Positions 1 through 11,894 of a stretch of 64,000 nt of DNA are shown here, piece after piece (positions within the stretch are counted from its first letter, which is position 1; the number at the start of each line of letters is the position of its first letter). The notes beneath the pieces were generated by a model. It was not told the DNA's origin. It saw only the letters and a program-made list of their open reading frames with translations, and did no database searches. The position numbers and the translations under genes are program-made. This stretch comes from Diprion similis. Its lineage: Eukaryota > Arthropoda > Insecta > Hymenoptera > Diprionidae. The stretch lies in assembly GCF_021155765.1 (NCBI RefSeq), contig NC_060114.1, forward strand, positions 4,526,001 to 4,590,000, read 5' to 3'.

Positions 1-492
1 TATGCTTTCAAATTTAAAGGCACATCGTCGAACGGTTTATAGTGTTGAAGAAATTTCCGGCAAGCAATTAATCGATTATTTCGTGCTTTCTTGAAACCAT
101 GCATATGGAATCAGAATTTCCTAAATTTCAGTATGTAGTCTTAATAGCGGAAAATTATTGATACTTTTATCACATAAATTGATATTGTATCGCATCGTTC
201 ATGAGAGTAAACAACAAAAACCGATTGTGAGGAAAAATAATCGAGTCGGTCGATTAATTGAGTTTAAAAAGTCATCGATTATACTTGATTAATCGAGGGA
301 AAATAATCAATTTAATGGAAAATCGATTATTTTTTATCATTCTTGATTCAACGATTCCTGTTTCAGAGATTTGGAAAATCCATTTAATATCATGCGCAGA
401 TGATGCTCTTGTTTTTGTTTTCTGAAAATAAAGTCTATTTTAAGGTATTACGCAAGTGCGATAGTTTCAATCAATGTTATTCCGTCGTTTAG

Positions 493-1837
493 ACCTTTGC
501 GTCAAACCATTTCATGGGAAGCTCAAAGCAGCGTATCCGGATCATTGCGCACATTGTCGGTCGACGGCAACAGCGTGATTACACATCCGATGGATTTGCC
601 CCAAAACACAGATGACGACGTCGGTTGGAGTTCAGAAAACAGTAACACGGATGACGAAGACACTTTTAGTGAAAATCCTGGACTTACTCCGGTAAGTCAA
701 TTGCTCTCTGATATAACAATTTGCTATTGAAATACTTCGGATTCTCAACAGCTGATTTGAAGGATAATTATAAATTACTACAAACTTCAGTCTGCGATTA
801 AAATTTTTGCGATCAAAAGTTTTTTCGAATCAGTTTAACCGAAGTGAGCCACACTCAAAAAGATTATAGTTACTCAGATACTTCCGTCGGGGAAACATTT
901 TACTTTCTTTTCCTCCAGATAATATTTGTTTATTCGCATCTACGAGTTGTTAAGAGTTGAAAAGCTGTTTATATTGCTGAAGTTTACACTTTACAGAGTT
1001 GAATTTTAGACGCTTATCGTCTTAGAAATGTATCTGTGAATTAGCGACGAATAAATAACAGAAAAGGAATGAGATGTAAGTTTCAGAGATTCGAACGCGA
1101 TGCATTTCAACAAGGTTCATATCATTTGTGCATAAAATTTACTCTTACAATTCGGTCGGTTAAACAAAACTTCAATCTAAGCACGACAGAAAATGATTTT
1201 AACCAAAGAGGTAAATCATTTTTAAATCGAGAAAATTAGTTAGAATATCGTAAAATCTTATGCCAAAGTTATGAATCTTTCGAATAGCAGGTATATGTTT
1301 ATGAAGGAGGAGCTTCTTGGACTACGGCACTGCGAGTTTTGAATTCGATTTACTTGCAAAAGAACTAATTCCCAAAATTCATGAAACATCAAGACGAATT
1401 GCTCGTTCCAACTAAATCTAATAAATGAAAATTTTTTTTTATAATCTCGATAAAAACAAACCTATGACCTCGTGTTACGCGACAACGTTGAAAAGCTATC
1501 GGCGGATAATTGAATATTGAGTGATTGCTCTGAAATAAAATAGGTGATTTTCAACATTATTTGACGTTTTCTTATTGGTTTATTATTTTCTGTTTCAAAA
1601 TTTTTCTAGGGAGGTAGATACATAGCTCTAGCCGATTACTGCGCGGTTGGTGAATCAGAGGTAACGATGCACGAAGGGGATAGTTTGGAACTGCTTAAGG
1701 TCGGTTGCGCAGGATGGTGGTTTGTCAAGCTAATCAGCACCGGCTTAGAAGGCTGGGCACCGGCAGCCTACTTAGAGCCAATTAGCAGGAAAACATCACG
1801 CAGCTGCCAGTCGGTAAATAGTCAAGAAACTATGTGA
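493..1837 (+). CDS. C-terminal part of an SH3-domain protein (possibly Dbs/MCF2L-type RhoGEF), 5' end outside window
   Basis: Two exons are visible, 493-691 and 1610-1837, joined in phase 0 (donor CCG|GTAAGT, acceptor TTTTTCTAG|GGAGG), ending at TGA 1835-1837. The first exon follows acceptor TCGTTTAG at 485-492 and begins inside a split codon, so the gene starts upstream of the window. It encodes an acidic Ser/Asp-rich linker. The second exon encodes a complete SH3 domain: ALADY near its start, a central GWWFVK and GWAPAAYLEP at the end, all canonical SH3 landmarks for binding proline-rich ligands. The protein ends about 18 residues after the domain. The sequence reminded me of the C-terminal SH3 of insect Dbs-like Rho guanine nucleotide exchange factors, but the DH-PH catalytic region is not in the window, so the name is tentative. 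Tks-type adaptors are an alternative. The SH3 call itself is secure. Confidence 0.75.
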
Positions 1838-2050
1838 AATAGGCGACTAACACGCTAGATTGGACCTAGTGTGTTAGAAATTTTCACTCCCACGTATCGA
1901 GCGTGCTTTTTGGAATGCCGGCAGCGCCAAGTTTCCAAAAAACGGGAATTTTAAAATCACGCGATAAGATTTGAAAAATCTTACGCTGAGTTACGCAACA
2001 TTGAAGGTTCGACGAACAAGAACAGCGTCAAAAACTATGCATCGACACTT

Positions 2051-2442
2051 GAAACAAAAAAGTGGTCAAGTTTTGAGAATCTATATCTCGACAAGCGACG
2101 GTTCAATTCGATTTCAGTTTTTCATACTCAAAAGTATGTAGACCGAGCTTCGAGAGCTTTCGCTAATGTGAGCAAAAGAGTTAACTATTTAAAATGACTG
2201 TTCGAACATTTTAAGTAAATCATTTAAGCCGCTCTTGAGATACGTTGGGCAACAGAAAATATGTCAGCGAGTGGAACGGTTAACGTTATTGTTAATAACA
2301 ATGATTCTTATTAATAGATTGTAGCAAAAACGATATTTCTAAACTAAGCTCGATCTTCATACTTTTGAATAATAAAAAATCAGTCGCATCGAACGAATGC
2401 TCACCGAGAAATAAATTCTCAGAATTCATCTTTTTTTCCGCC
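2051..2442. repeat. Hairpin-type interspersed repeat, copy A
   Basis: The left end (AAAAAAGTGGTCAAGTTTTG, then CATACTCAAAAGTATGTAG) is the imperfect reverse complement of the right end (CTTCATACTTTTGAATAA, then AGAATTCATC and TTTTTTTCCGCC). The centre contains GGTTAACGTTATTGTTAATA, shared with copies B and G. No coding capacity; MITE-like foldback. Confidence 0.55.
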
Positions 2443-3704
2443 AACTATTGGTATAATACATCCCCCTAATAAAGTACATATATAGAAGATGAAATAACGA
2501 TCGACTTGTGATTCTGAATACTACAGCTTACTGAATTCGTGAGTCACAGATGACCGGTTCTTTGGACTCGATCGCGTATTCCTCACCTGCTGAAAAGAAC
2601 CTTACGGCTTAGCCTTAAATGTTCATAATTCATTACCTGAAGCTTGAGAAGTTGATATTTAATAACGTATTGCATCGATATATTTTATTGACGAAAGAAA
2701 ATAAAACACGTATCGATTTATTGTTTCCAAAAATCAGTCTCCCAGCTGTTCAAAATTACTTTTACAATCTTTGATAGAATACGAATAGAATTTGGAAGAA
2801 TTTCGATAGAGTAGTTTACAAAAATATTATTCGTTCTAACGGGGATAAAAAATTTGCAAAATGAGTTACACGGTAGAATTGTGAAATTTTACAAATTTTT
2901 CTTCGCAGTGTTTACCAAGTCAAGAAATTTCTACGTGCTCCGAGTACCTAGTCTTAAGACTTACGTCTAATTGAATATTTAAATGAGTCGACGGACCAGT
3001 TTGGACTCGTCTTGAGCTAGTTATTGGCCATATTGCCAATTTAGAATTTAAGATATGTACCTATGATTTGAAAAAAATTGTTGAAGTCTTGTCGTTTGAC
3101 CAATCATTACTCCAGCGAAGAAAATTTTTTTACAGATTGTTGATGATAAGTGAATCGTGAGCGATAAAAAAAAAAAAAAAAAACAAACTAAATAGTTATC
3201 GATACATAATTAGTATTATACACCTATTATAATATGAACGTGACGTTTGCTAATTCACGATAATGAATAAACAGCTGACACCAAGTATTACGCAATACCG
3301 TTATAACTTATAAATATATATAGTAAATACTATATTCATAGAAAAAAGTAATTGGGAATTTGCCCGAGTATGTTTGATTAACTTATTCTATGAAATACGC
3401 CGTATAAACTGAAATGCTGTATAATTATATACTATTTACTATTACAAGAAGTCCTTACCTGTTTTGTCCCCCCCCAAATCAAGCCTGGAGAACGTATTTT
3501 TATGTACTTGACCCATCACATTTGATTTGCAAACATCACCTGATTGGGATCACTTCGATGTTCCTTGATTCTTCGTTTATCGAAAATTAATCTGCCTGAA
3601 AAACTGAATGTTCACATGTAATCAATAACCGTTCAATTGTAAATTATGCGAATGGCAAGAAGTGCGATAATTTTTACCTGAACTCGTAATAAGCAAAATC
3701 AAAC

Positions 3705-4427
3705 TACCGCATTAGCCCGAATATACGTCGACCCTCAATTTTTGAACTTTGATTCGGGACTTTTTTTTTATTTGATCCGTGAATAAGTCTAATTTCCGAA
3801 GTAAATCATCTTTTTAAGTGCATCACATAAATTGTTTGACTTGAGTCAAAGAAAATTAGACATTCTTTGAGGTATATTTATAGTCAGCAAAGACGGCAGA
3901 GAGTTCATCGATGCCTTCCTTAGCTGTTTTTATTTACCTGATTTGTTTGCGAATCCGTAGACTCCACTCTATTTGCACTCCGAACATTCATTTTAACAAC
4001 AATTCTCAATTATTAAACGCACGAAATGTCCGAAACAATTTGTGCATACCAACTTCAGACTGATGCTTTGAAACAATTGAAGCTCGAAACTTCGAATTCA
4101 AATATTACGATTGTCGGTCGATAACGGTGTTTCCAATCGATAATGCAAATCTCCTGATAACTCCCGAATATAAGTCGACCCTCAATTTTTTGGAACTTTG
4201 ATTCGGGACTTTTTTTTTTTATTTGATCCGAATATAAGTCTAATTTCCGAAGCAAATTATCTTTTTAATTATATTACATAAATTGAACATTGTTTGAGGT
4301 ATATTTATACCTGCAAATAATAAGATAATGCAAATCTTTTAAAAAGTCCCGAATATAAGTCGAGTACACTTTTTGAGGGTAAAGTCGTTTGCCAAAAACC
4401 TCAACTTATATTCGAGCCAATGCGGTA
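3705..4427. mobile_element. MITE-like element with terminal inverted repeats and internal direct duplication
   Basis: The left terminus TACCGCATTAGCCCGAATAT at 3705 is matched by the right terminus ATATTCGAGCCAATGCGGTA ending at 4427, its reverse complement with a few mismatches. TA at both ends could be a TA target duplication, as in Tc1/mariner-type insertions. Inside, about 140 bp from 3717 (CGTCGACCCTCAATTTTTGA, then TTTGATTCGGGAC) is repeated directly from about 4167. No transposase frame is present. The superfamily is not established. Confidence 0.65.
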
Positions 4428-5330
4428 TTTGCTTTTTAATCACAAGCTGTTTTATGTGATATTTTTTAAATTTTAAAGGTAGTTCCCCGGGCATTTGGTT
4501 CCCATCGCAAATCTTATAAATCAAATACAATCTTGCAAATGATTCTCAAATATTAATAATCCTCAAAGTATATTCCAGATTATTTTCAAATTTTTCGAAC
4601 GTGTAGTTCAATGGTTGAAATTTTTTTTAAAATGAACTTTCAAGCAAACATCTTTCCCAACTTACCATATTTCCACTAAATCCACGCCATTTTTTACCCT
4701 AACTTTACTGGTTACAGAGATATTAATTTCATAATAATACCTTACTTCAATTTTTAAACGAAAATATCTTAATGAGTTTTCCAATATCGGGTCTGTGCTT
4801 CGGTATAAAAATTAAACCTTTCGCAAACTATCGGCATTCTAAATCAAAAGAAATATTCACCAGGAAAAACATTTGTAAAATAAAATGACTTACAAAGGCT
4901 TCTGAGAAAATTAATGATGCACAACAGTTTTGTCTTTTATATTTTTCCTCGTTTCGCTCAAAAACCTGAAAATTGAAACCAGTTCTAAATTTTATCAACA
5001 TATTATCATTGGCTGATTAATCAGCAACTAAGGCTTAGGAGAATTTTTCCGCTCAAATTTGAACTGATCTCAGTCGATTGAACAATATTTCTGTTGTTTT
5101 CATCGATTCCCCCAAAATTTATCTGCTGAAACTACTCATATTAATAATACCTTTGAATTCTTTTCATCATGAATATTTTCAATACAATACCTGGTACGAG
5201 GTTATTTAATAACGAATCGTGATTTTGTTGAATTTGACTATAAAATCGTCCCTGGACTATAAACACAAGCAATTTTCTGTCCACTTCTTGAAGTTGCAAA
5301 CACTTTTCACTGAAACTTTTTTCTAGACGA

Positions 5331-5334
5331 TAAT

Positions 5335-5381
<47 letters not shown>

Positions 5382-5391
5382 TAACAATAAT
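5331..5391. repeat. (AAT)n microsatellite
   Basis: About 20 AAT/TAA units, the last ones interrupted by AAC. Translations of the opposite strand give poly-Ile/poly-Tyr frames that are not genes. Confidence 0.95.
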
Positions 5392-6277
5392 AACCAAGTG
5401 ATAGGAAAGCATTAACAATACTTTTAAGCAAAACGTATATAGGTAAAAATATACATATATATATATATAGACAATAATCTTGTCCACGTATAAATATATA
5501 CACACACCTAGTATTATTATTATTATAATACAAAGCATAAATTTTTCAAAATTTATTTCAATAATCACTATATACTATACTATATTTATTTATAATTTTC
5601 AATATTAAATGCAAACAGTTAGCTAATTTATTTTTTAATTTTTCTAGACAATTTGCGCAAATGGAAGACATTTTTTTCTACATTCTGCGAATACATGATA
5701 ATCAATTAAAATAAGCAGAATTAGCTTTCTTTGCTTTCGCACGCTCAAGGATATGTATAGTTGCAGAGCTTGTTAATTAAATAACGGTTCCTTTGGTTGT
5801 TCCTTGAAAATAAATTAGCTGTCTAACATACATGTAGATAGTTCAATATTAGATTATATTTTCGCAAACGAAAGCTAACGAAGAAAAATTCAGAAATCAA
5901 TTCTTCTATTTGCAGTAAATTCTCAGCAATGATTTTCAGATATAATTAATCAGGGATGGATAATGAAAATCTTCGAATATCAGACAAAACATAAAATATT
6001 CAATACTTTTTTTCGACAAGTGATTCTGTCTAAAGCAATTTCATAACTGGTGAAAATTGTTTACATCGATTTTATACAAATCAAAGAAAATTAATTTCAA
6101 TTCAAGATCAATTACTAATTTTCCAGACTTGATCTAGTTTTGAAAAATTGTACGTTACTGTAATACTTCTGAATTCTTTCAGAGGTTAATCAATCCTTAC
6201 GAAATCAGTATATTATTTATATTCCGAGACTTGGAGCTCAATATCTGTGTAATAACGATATAAAAAATAGTATAGCA

Positions 6278-6280
<3 letters not shown>

Positions 6281-6326
<46 letters not shown>
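6281..6326. repeat. (AAT)n microsatellite
   Basis: Roughly 15 uninterrupted AAT/TAA units. Confidence 0.95.
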
Positions 6327-6327
<1 letters not shown>

Positions 6328-7656
6328 TGTGTTGAGTTAGTCAGTAATTGATTAAGGATGAGGCACTGTTTGTTGAAAAAAAAAAGTATTAAATAAAAAG
6401 TAATGTATAAATGTGAGGCAAAGAATTAAGGTGGCTATAGAGATAATTTATTGTAGATAACATATACATCTTAGTACAAAAATGAATTGTTTTTTGATAG
6501 ATTTATATTATATTATATAATATTATATTATTTATTTTGAAAACAATACGGCAATTAATATCATTTATCTTTATATAATACGTGTATTAATCGTACATTT
6601 ACCACACTTGAATACAAACATACTTAATTTTAATTAGTCTGCGACGAAACGAGAAGAAAACAAAAAATCTACACACCACAGTTTGTTCTTAGGATACATT
6701 TATCATTGATACTGTGCGATGGTGTAATTCGTTGAAAAGATGTAAATTGAAAAGCAAAACTTTACAATTATAACAAATGTGAACCTCAAATTTGGTGAAT
6801 GTACGATTAACCGATCAACTCAAATGAAACACATTGTATGTAATTTGTTATTACGCAGCTGAATTACTGCTTTGTAAATAAAAAAAATCACAAAACTTAA
6901 GAATACACATTTTATCATCCGATAATACCTGTTTCGGAACATCCACTTTTCTTTTATTATTGCATAGACGTTGAGCAAATATTTAAAAAATCATAAACTT
7001 AACTGGTAACAAAGTAATCAAACCAATGCAATCATTTCAAATAATATACGCATATACTTATTGCATACATGTACCTTATATGATATAAAAATAATTCCCG
7101 TGCAGATTACCCGAAGAAACGAAAAAAAAAAAAAAAAAAACAAAAAAAAAAAAGAAGAGAAAAGTAATGTAACAAAAAATTAATTACCATTGAAGAAACG
7201 AAAACAAACAAAACAAAAATTAAATACATGTATAATGTCTTCTTGATAATCTTTGACGTGTTTATATCAAGATTAGGAACTTCAGTACCGATATCACTCG
7301 TAATAACTGATATGTTTACATGGTATTGTTACAGTATAAAAATATCGATAACTTTAAGTATCGTTACATCGCTTAGATCTATTGAATATTAATAATACGG
7401 TATCGATCACAGAATGAAACTTAATAATCAGTTCTTATTTTCAAAAGGTTTTAAGTCAATGTAGTAAATGAGAAGAATTCTTTTTTTCTTTTCATTTTTT
7501 TCGTTTTGACACAGAACCGATCGTCAAACGAACAATTCGTTTGATCTGATTAAAATCGGTTCGGTATTTCCATTGTGATCGATACTTTGTACTTAGTTTT
7601 CACCCGCTGTTTCTTTGGCTCAAAACTTAAACAATACTCAGTCTTTTCTTTTCAGA

Positions 7657-10600
7657 TTACATATCGGAGTGACTGAGAATGAGTTTCTTAGTCGGTAACG
7701 AATCAATCTCATCCATCTGATCGGCGTGCGACCTTTTTATCGGCAAAATCTTTTTAAAACTATTGCGCAACAACTCCGCATTAGCGTCGCTACACTTTTT
7801 CATGACTCCGTCCTGTACCCCTTTATTATTTTCTATCGAAACGACAGGCTCGGTTTCTACAGGTATAAAATTCTTTTTAAAAGAAGACAAAAAGCGCAGC
7901 TCATTCAATACTGTAGAAGGTTTTTGCTGATTTATCCAAGGTCTTTTGGCGTGAGGTATTTTTCTGCAAAGTTCTTGGTCGCACAACATTTTCACATCCG
8001 TGTTTTCTCTGTTCGAATTATTTTCCATCATATTTTCTACGCGGCCAGAACAATTTTTCCTGCTTTTTTCAACGCATTCGCAATTCTCTAAAGTCTCCTG
8101 TGAAACAGACTTTTCATCGTGCGAAGAATTTCCACTTTCGTAAGCATGAAGATTAGGAATCTTTGTCACCAGACTTTCAGGGTACGTTAGTTGTTCGCAT
8201 TCCTTGGATATCTTAGAGTCTAATGTATCTTCTCTCTCCTTGCAATTACTGACAACCTGAAAAGAATCGAAGCTGGAATTTCTCGAATCTTCTCTAGCCA
8301 AATCGTGACTTTTATTCAAAGAAGCACTCGAATCGCAGTTCAAAGAGGGCGAAACGATCGATCTCAGGCTTAAATTCATCACAGCTGATTGATCGATAGT
8401 TTGGGAATTTGGAGAGACCTGCTCCGCTACAAAACAATTTTTCCTCTCGTGCCTTGAAATTTCTCTGTCCGGATTCATCATCTCAATGTGTTCGCATTCT
8501 TTATCCCGTGTCTCTTTCTTCTTTGCAATACTAAAGTCGACAGGCTGTTCCATCACATTGTCAATATCGTTGCTCCCAAAGTCTGTTTCGTCATTTGCCG
8601 CATCGAATTTGCTCATGTATACGTCCATCAGTTTGAAACATTCCCCGACGACCAAGGAGCATTCGTTTTCGATTCCTTTCTTGCTTTCCCAGTAGATTTT
8701 AGTCAAGAAGTTCCATTGCTCGACGCATTCCTTCTGCGTTACCTCAAATCCTTCCACCTTCATCATCTCGGCTAATCTTCTCCAAATCGGCAGCGATCGA
8801 TCGTGGATCGATTGTCGTGCAGAATCCATTATAAACGCTTTGAGTTTGATCAGCCTTTGAACGCTGTCGGGGGTCCACAAAAATGACGAATCTCTGTTTC
8901 TCGTTTCAGAATTCAAACCTCCTGACGTGTTGAAGCACTCATCCATCAGCTGGAAATGCTGCCACTTGACAATTTCTCCCGACTCCTTTCGGCGAAGTAA
9001 TTTCTTGTACGTGTGACACAGGCTGGCGAATTTCCTACTACACTCCGCCGGCGTAACTTGATAACCAGCAGCGTTCATCTCATCAGCTATCGGCTTGCCA
9101 TATTTTCTCATAACTCTGATTTCCTTAGAGAATCGCAGTCTGACCAGCATTCTTGTCATCTCTTCGTTCCACACGAATTTGATCTTCGTTCTAAGGTTGC
9201 AAAAGTTCTCCATTTTGTTCGGCTTTACCGCCTCTCCACCCTCTGAGCGGACTATGTGGCCAATCTTCTGACGATCCCTGTTATAAACGGTCTTCAAATG
9301 ACTCCAGCGTGACGCACAAGCTTCGTAACAAACATTGTGACCAAGCCTCTGCATCGCAGAAGCGATATCCTTCCACAAAACTAGATCGTCGATGGATGGA
9401 CATTGGAATTGTATTTCTCTGTCAAGTTTCAACCGCAACAGCGAAAGCGTAGCCTCTTTTGACCATGGCATTATTCTCTCTTCTCCGTCGACGAGACTCG
9501 TGCATTCCTTGCACGTGTTTGACCTGTCTGCGACAAAACTATTGAAAACGTTTTGCATCCTGGAATCTGGGGCTGTAAAGGCTCTCCAACTCTCCTCGAA
9601 TTGCTTTACGTGCTCACCGAATGAGCTCAAAAACTTGGTCTGTTGAATTTCTACTGGGATTTCTTGTCCTTTCGAGTTCTCCTTGATGACAGTCGAATAC
9701 AGCTGGAATTCGTGTTCCGGAATTTTATCCCCAACACTAATTACAGACAAGTCTTGATCTCCTTCTCTTTCCTGTTTTGACGATGCCATGTCTTCTGTGC
9801 GGCTAATTTCGCTCTTGTCTACAATCTTTTGATCATCCTCTGAAGCTACCGTCTCTTGAAAACCACCATCGGTTTCAATTTTAGTCGGACTGTCCTGCAG
9901 TCCAGAAGAAGTTGAATTATCGACGAGTTTCTCTTTGAACTCATTCGGCGTCGATTGCCGATTTTCCACACTGACATTCATCGTTAGGTATTGTATTATC
10001 GTTTTGGTGTTCTGAGCGTTCATTTGGAACCCGCTGTGCATGTCTGCGAAATAGTTCCAATCGACTTGGTCTTTTTTAACGTATCCGCTGCTTACAGACT
10101 TTAGACAAATTTCGTAGCATTCGCAGAGTTCCATCCATTTGACCGAGCACTCGCTGTAAGTCGGTGAAAAATTGTACTTCTGCATTTGGGACGCGACGTA
10201 TTGCCACAAGATAACATATCTCTTGAACATGGCGAAAGCATCTTCCATAGGAATTCTTATGCCGATTAAAGTTTTGATCGAATCATCGCTCCAGTAAAAT
10301 TCCGCTGCTTTGTCGGGCCTTCCTTTCGATCTATCGAGTCCTGATTTTTTCAACACTCTATCCATTTGCCAAAAGTATTCGCCCACTGTGTCGAGCTTTT
10401 GATTATCAGAAATCTTTTTTAATGCGCTTTTTGCTTCTTTGCTGTACTGTCTCATCAGCTGGTCCCATTTTCGTTTACAATCTGTCCCTGACATTTGGTA
10501 ACCATGCAGAAACATCTTCCGGCTTATAAACGTGTTTATGCCTCGGTACATTTTAAGTATACTCTGTTTTTTCTCCTTGTCACTTTCGATGTATAATCTC

Positions 10601-11637
10601 AAGTCGACCAAACACTGAGTAGAATCGACGTCCCAGCAATTGTACAAAATCGTTTGATTATCATCTAAATTTTCCTCTCCGGTAGGAATTCGGGCCTTTT
10701 TACGATTGTTCTTTTCTTGTAAAGACGATGCGCTTGTACCTTCGATATCCGAGGCTGTGTTTTTAGCCTTCGCTTCGTTACCTTTGGTGACGATGTGTTT
10801 CGAATCGCCCTCATACCTCCACAATGGATCTTGCGAACTCAACTTCCGTTTTCTCACATTACTATGAGCTTTGGATTGTCTCTCATCAGGTTTTGCCTTT
10901 TTCCTCTCTGTCTCTGAATCTTTGATATTTTTGTCCAGAATCGTCTCAGCCACATTGATCGACTCGGTCAATATTTGGTGATTAGGTTCATCGTCGCTAC
11001 TCGTAATTGAAAAATCTTCTCCACATTCAAGGCTCGTCTTTTCAGTATTAACTTTCCCCGCTGCCTCGCTATGAGAATTCTTGTTTACTGGAGTAACAAT
11101 ATTACCAAAAGTCGGACTAGAATTTGATCTCGAGCTCAGGTACTCCGTCACATCTTCCATTATTTTCGAATCCACGTATTTGGATCGGAGTTTATAGAAA
11201 TCCTCAAACGCGGCGAAGTACGCCGATTTCGACAGTTCGTTTTCATCATCGATTTGAGTAAGGTTTACATACTCGGAGTAAAGAGCGTCCCATTTGGCCG
11301 AGCATTGTTTGCCCGTAACTGGGAAGCCCCTGTCGAAAAGCCGGCACGAAATATCTTCCCATAGAACAGCGGCTATGCCTAAAATATCGCCGCAATCATT
11401 GAACAATTCTTCCAACTCCATTCGGAACTTAAGTAAAACGTTGACACAATCTTTAGGAAAAGCGAAGTCGTCCGTTTTAACTTCGCAATCTCTGCTATCC
11501 AGGTCCAAACTCGTTTGGAAAATATTCTGATTCCTGGCAGGAACGATAACGACACTCTCGGGATCTCTTGAATCTGAGGTTTCGCTGTCGTCGAGTTTGA
11601 ATAATTTGACACAGTTCTCTGGATCAAAGTCTGCCAT
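7657..11637 (-). CDS. Six-repeat Myb/SANT-like (trihelix-type) DNA-binding protein, single exon, 1326 aa
   Basis: One uninterrupted frame from ATG (CAT at 11635-11637) to the stop at 7657. Six diverged copies of a helical module occur at about residues 62-155, 334-432, 448-540, 723-815, 820-905 and 919-1008. Each has the order W-x(5-8)-hydrophobic, W/I-x2-IA-x-x-M/L, a G-[YF]-x-[VM]-[TS] turn, then C-x(3)-[KRW]-[WF]-x2-L and Y-x(4)-K/R, as in Myb/SANT-like (Myb_DNA-bind_4, trihelix) and MADF-type domains. Linkers are acidic and Ser-rich. Basic clusters at 244-268 (including RKRK) and 313-317 look like nuclear localisation signals. The C-terminal third is disordered-looking with no domain I recognise. 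Likely role: nuclear, sequence-specific DNA binding, possibly of a repetitive site given six modules. The absence of introns is unusual among neighbours and could mean retroposition or TE domestication. No orthologue was recognised. The 5' UTR may contain a further exon. Confidence 0.85.
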   Translation of the reverse strand: MADFDPENCVKLFKLDDSETSDSRDPESVVIVPARNQNIFQTSLDLDSRDCEVKTDDFAFPKDCVNVLLKFRMELEELFNDCGDILGIAAVLWEDISCRLFDRGFPVTGKQCSAKWDALYSEYVNLTQIDDENELSKSAYFAAFEDFYKLRSKYVDSKIMEDVTEYLSSRSNSSPTFGNIVTPVNKNSHSEAAGKVNTEKTSLECGEDFSITSSDDEPNHQILTESINVAETILDKNIKDSETERKKAKPDERQSKAHSNVRKRKLSSQDPLWRYEGDSKHIVTKGNEAKAKNTASDIEGTSASSLQEKNNRKKARIPTGEENLDDNQTILYNCWDVDSTQCLVDLRLYIESDKEKKQSILKMYRGINTFISRKMFLHGYQMSGTDCKRKWDQLMRQYSKEAKSALKKISDNQKLDTVGEYFWQMDRVLKKSGLDRSKGRPDKAAEFYWSDDSIKTLIGIRIPMEDAFAMFKRYVILWQYVASQMQKYNFSPTYSECSVKWMELCECYEICLKSVSSGYVKKDQVDWNYFADMHSGFQMNAQNTKTIIQYLTMNVSVENRQSTPNEFKEKLVDNSTSSGLQDSPTKIETDGGFQETVASEDDQKIVDKSEISRTEDMASSKQEREGDQDLSVISVGDKIPEHEFQLYSTVIKENSKGQEIPVEIQQTKFLSSFGEHVKQFEESWRAFTAPDSRMQNVFNSFVADRSNTCKECTSLVDGEERIMPWSKEATLSLLRLKLDREIQFQCPSIDDLVLWKDIASAMQRLGHNVCYEACASRWSHLKTVYNRDRQKIGHIVRSEGGEAVKPNKMENFCNLRTKIKFVWNEEMTRMLVRLRFSKEIRVMRKYGKPIADEMNAAGYQVTPAECSRKFASLCHTYKKLLRRKESGEIVKWQHFQLMDECFNTSGGLNSETRNRDSSFLWTPDSVQRLIKLKAFIMDSARQSIHDRSLPIWRRLAEMMKVEGFEVTQKECVEQWNFLTKIYWESKKGIENECSLVVGECFKLMDVYMSKFDAANDETDFGSNDIDNVMEQPVDFSIAKKKETRDKECEHIEMMNPDREISRHERKNCFVAEQVSPNSQTIDQSAVMNLSLRSIVSPSLNCDSSASLNKSHDLAREDSRNSSFDSFQVVSNCKEREDTLDSKISKECEQLTYPESLVTKIPNLHAYESGNSSHDEKSVSQETLENCECVEKSRKNCSGRVENMMENNSNRENTDVKMLCDQELCRKIPHAKRPWINQQKPSTVLNELRFLSSFKKNFIPVETEPVVSIENNKGVQDGVMKKCSDANAELLRNSFKKILPIKRSHADQMDEIDSLPTKKLILSHSDM

Positions 11638-11894
11638 CTTGATCTGGATTAGGGAAGGAATAATAAAAAATTATTTTATTGGGGAAATTGATAGTTTATT
11701 CACTCATATTTATACATTGCAAATCGTGTTTTATCTTGATCTCAGGGTCAAGACCACTGATTAATTTAAAGGTTTGTTTAATTCCGTGATTTTGGAAAGC
11801 TCATGTAAGAATTATAACTGACAACAATAATTTCCTCCAACTATAGTTGATGGATGAAGTGAAAAATATATCATTTGTTTTATACACGGAGTGA

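Larger units (their letters stand above)
1838..7656. other. Intergenic/UTR stretch, repeat-rich, no gene seen
   Basis: No coding exon with convincing splice signals or a recognisable domain was found. The stretch holds the 3' flank of the SH3 gene, a hairpin element (2051-2442), a TIR element (3705-4427), AAT microsatellites (5331-5391, 6281-6326), A-runs near 3168 and 7120-7150, and the presumed 3' UTR of the minus-strand gene that ends at 7657. Short open frames here are low-complexity translations of microsatellites. Confidence 0.6.

Noticed and set aside
5323-5568. 81-codon minus frame ending in poly-Ile
   Set aside because: Translation of the AAT microsatellite.
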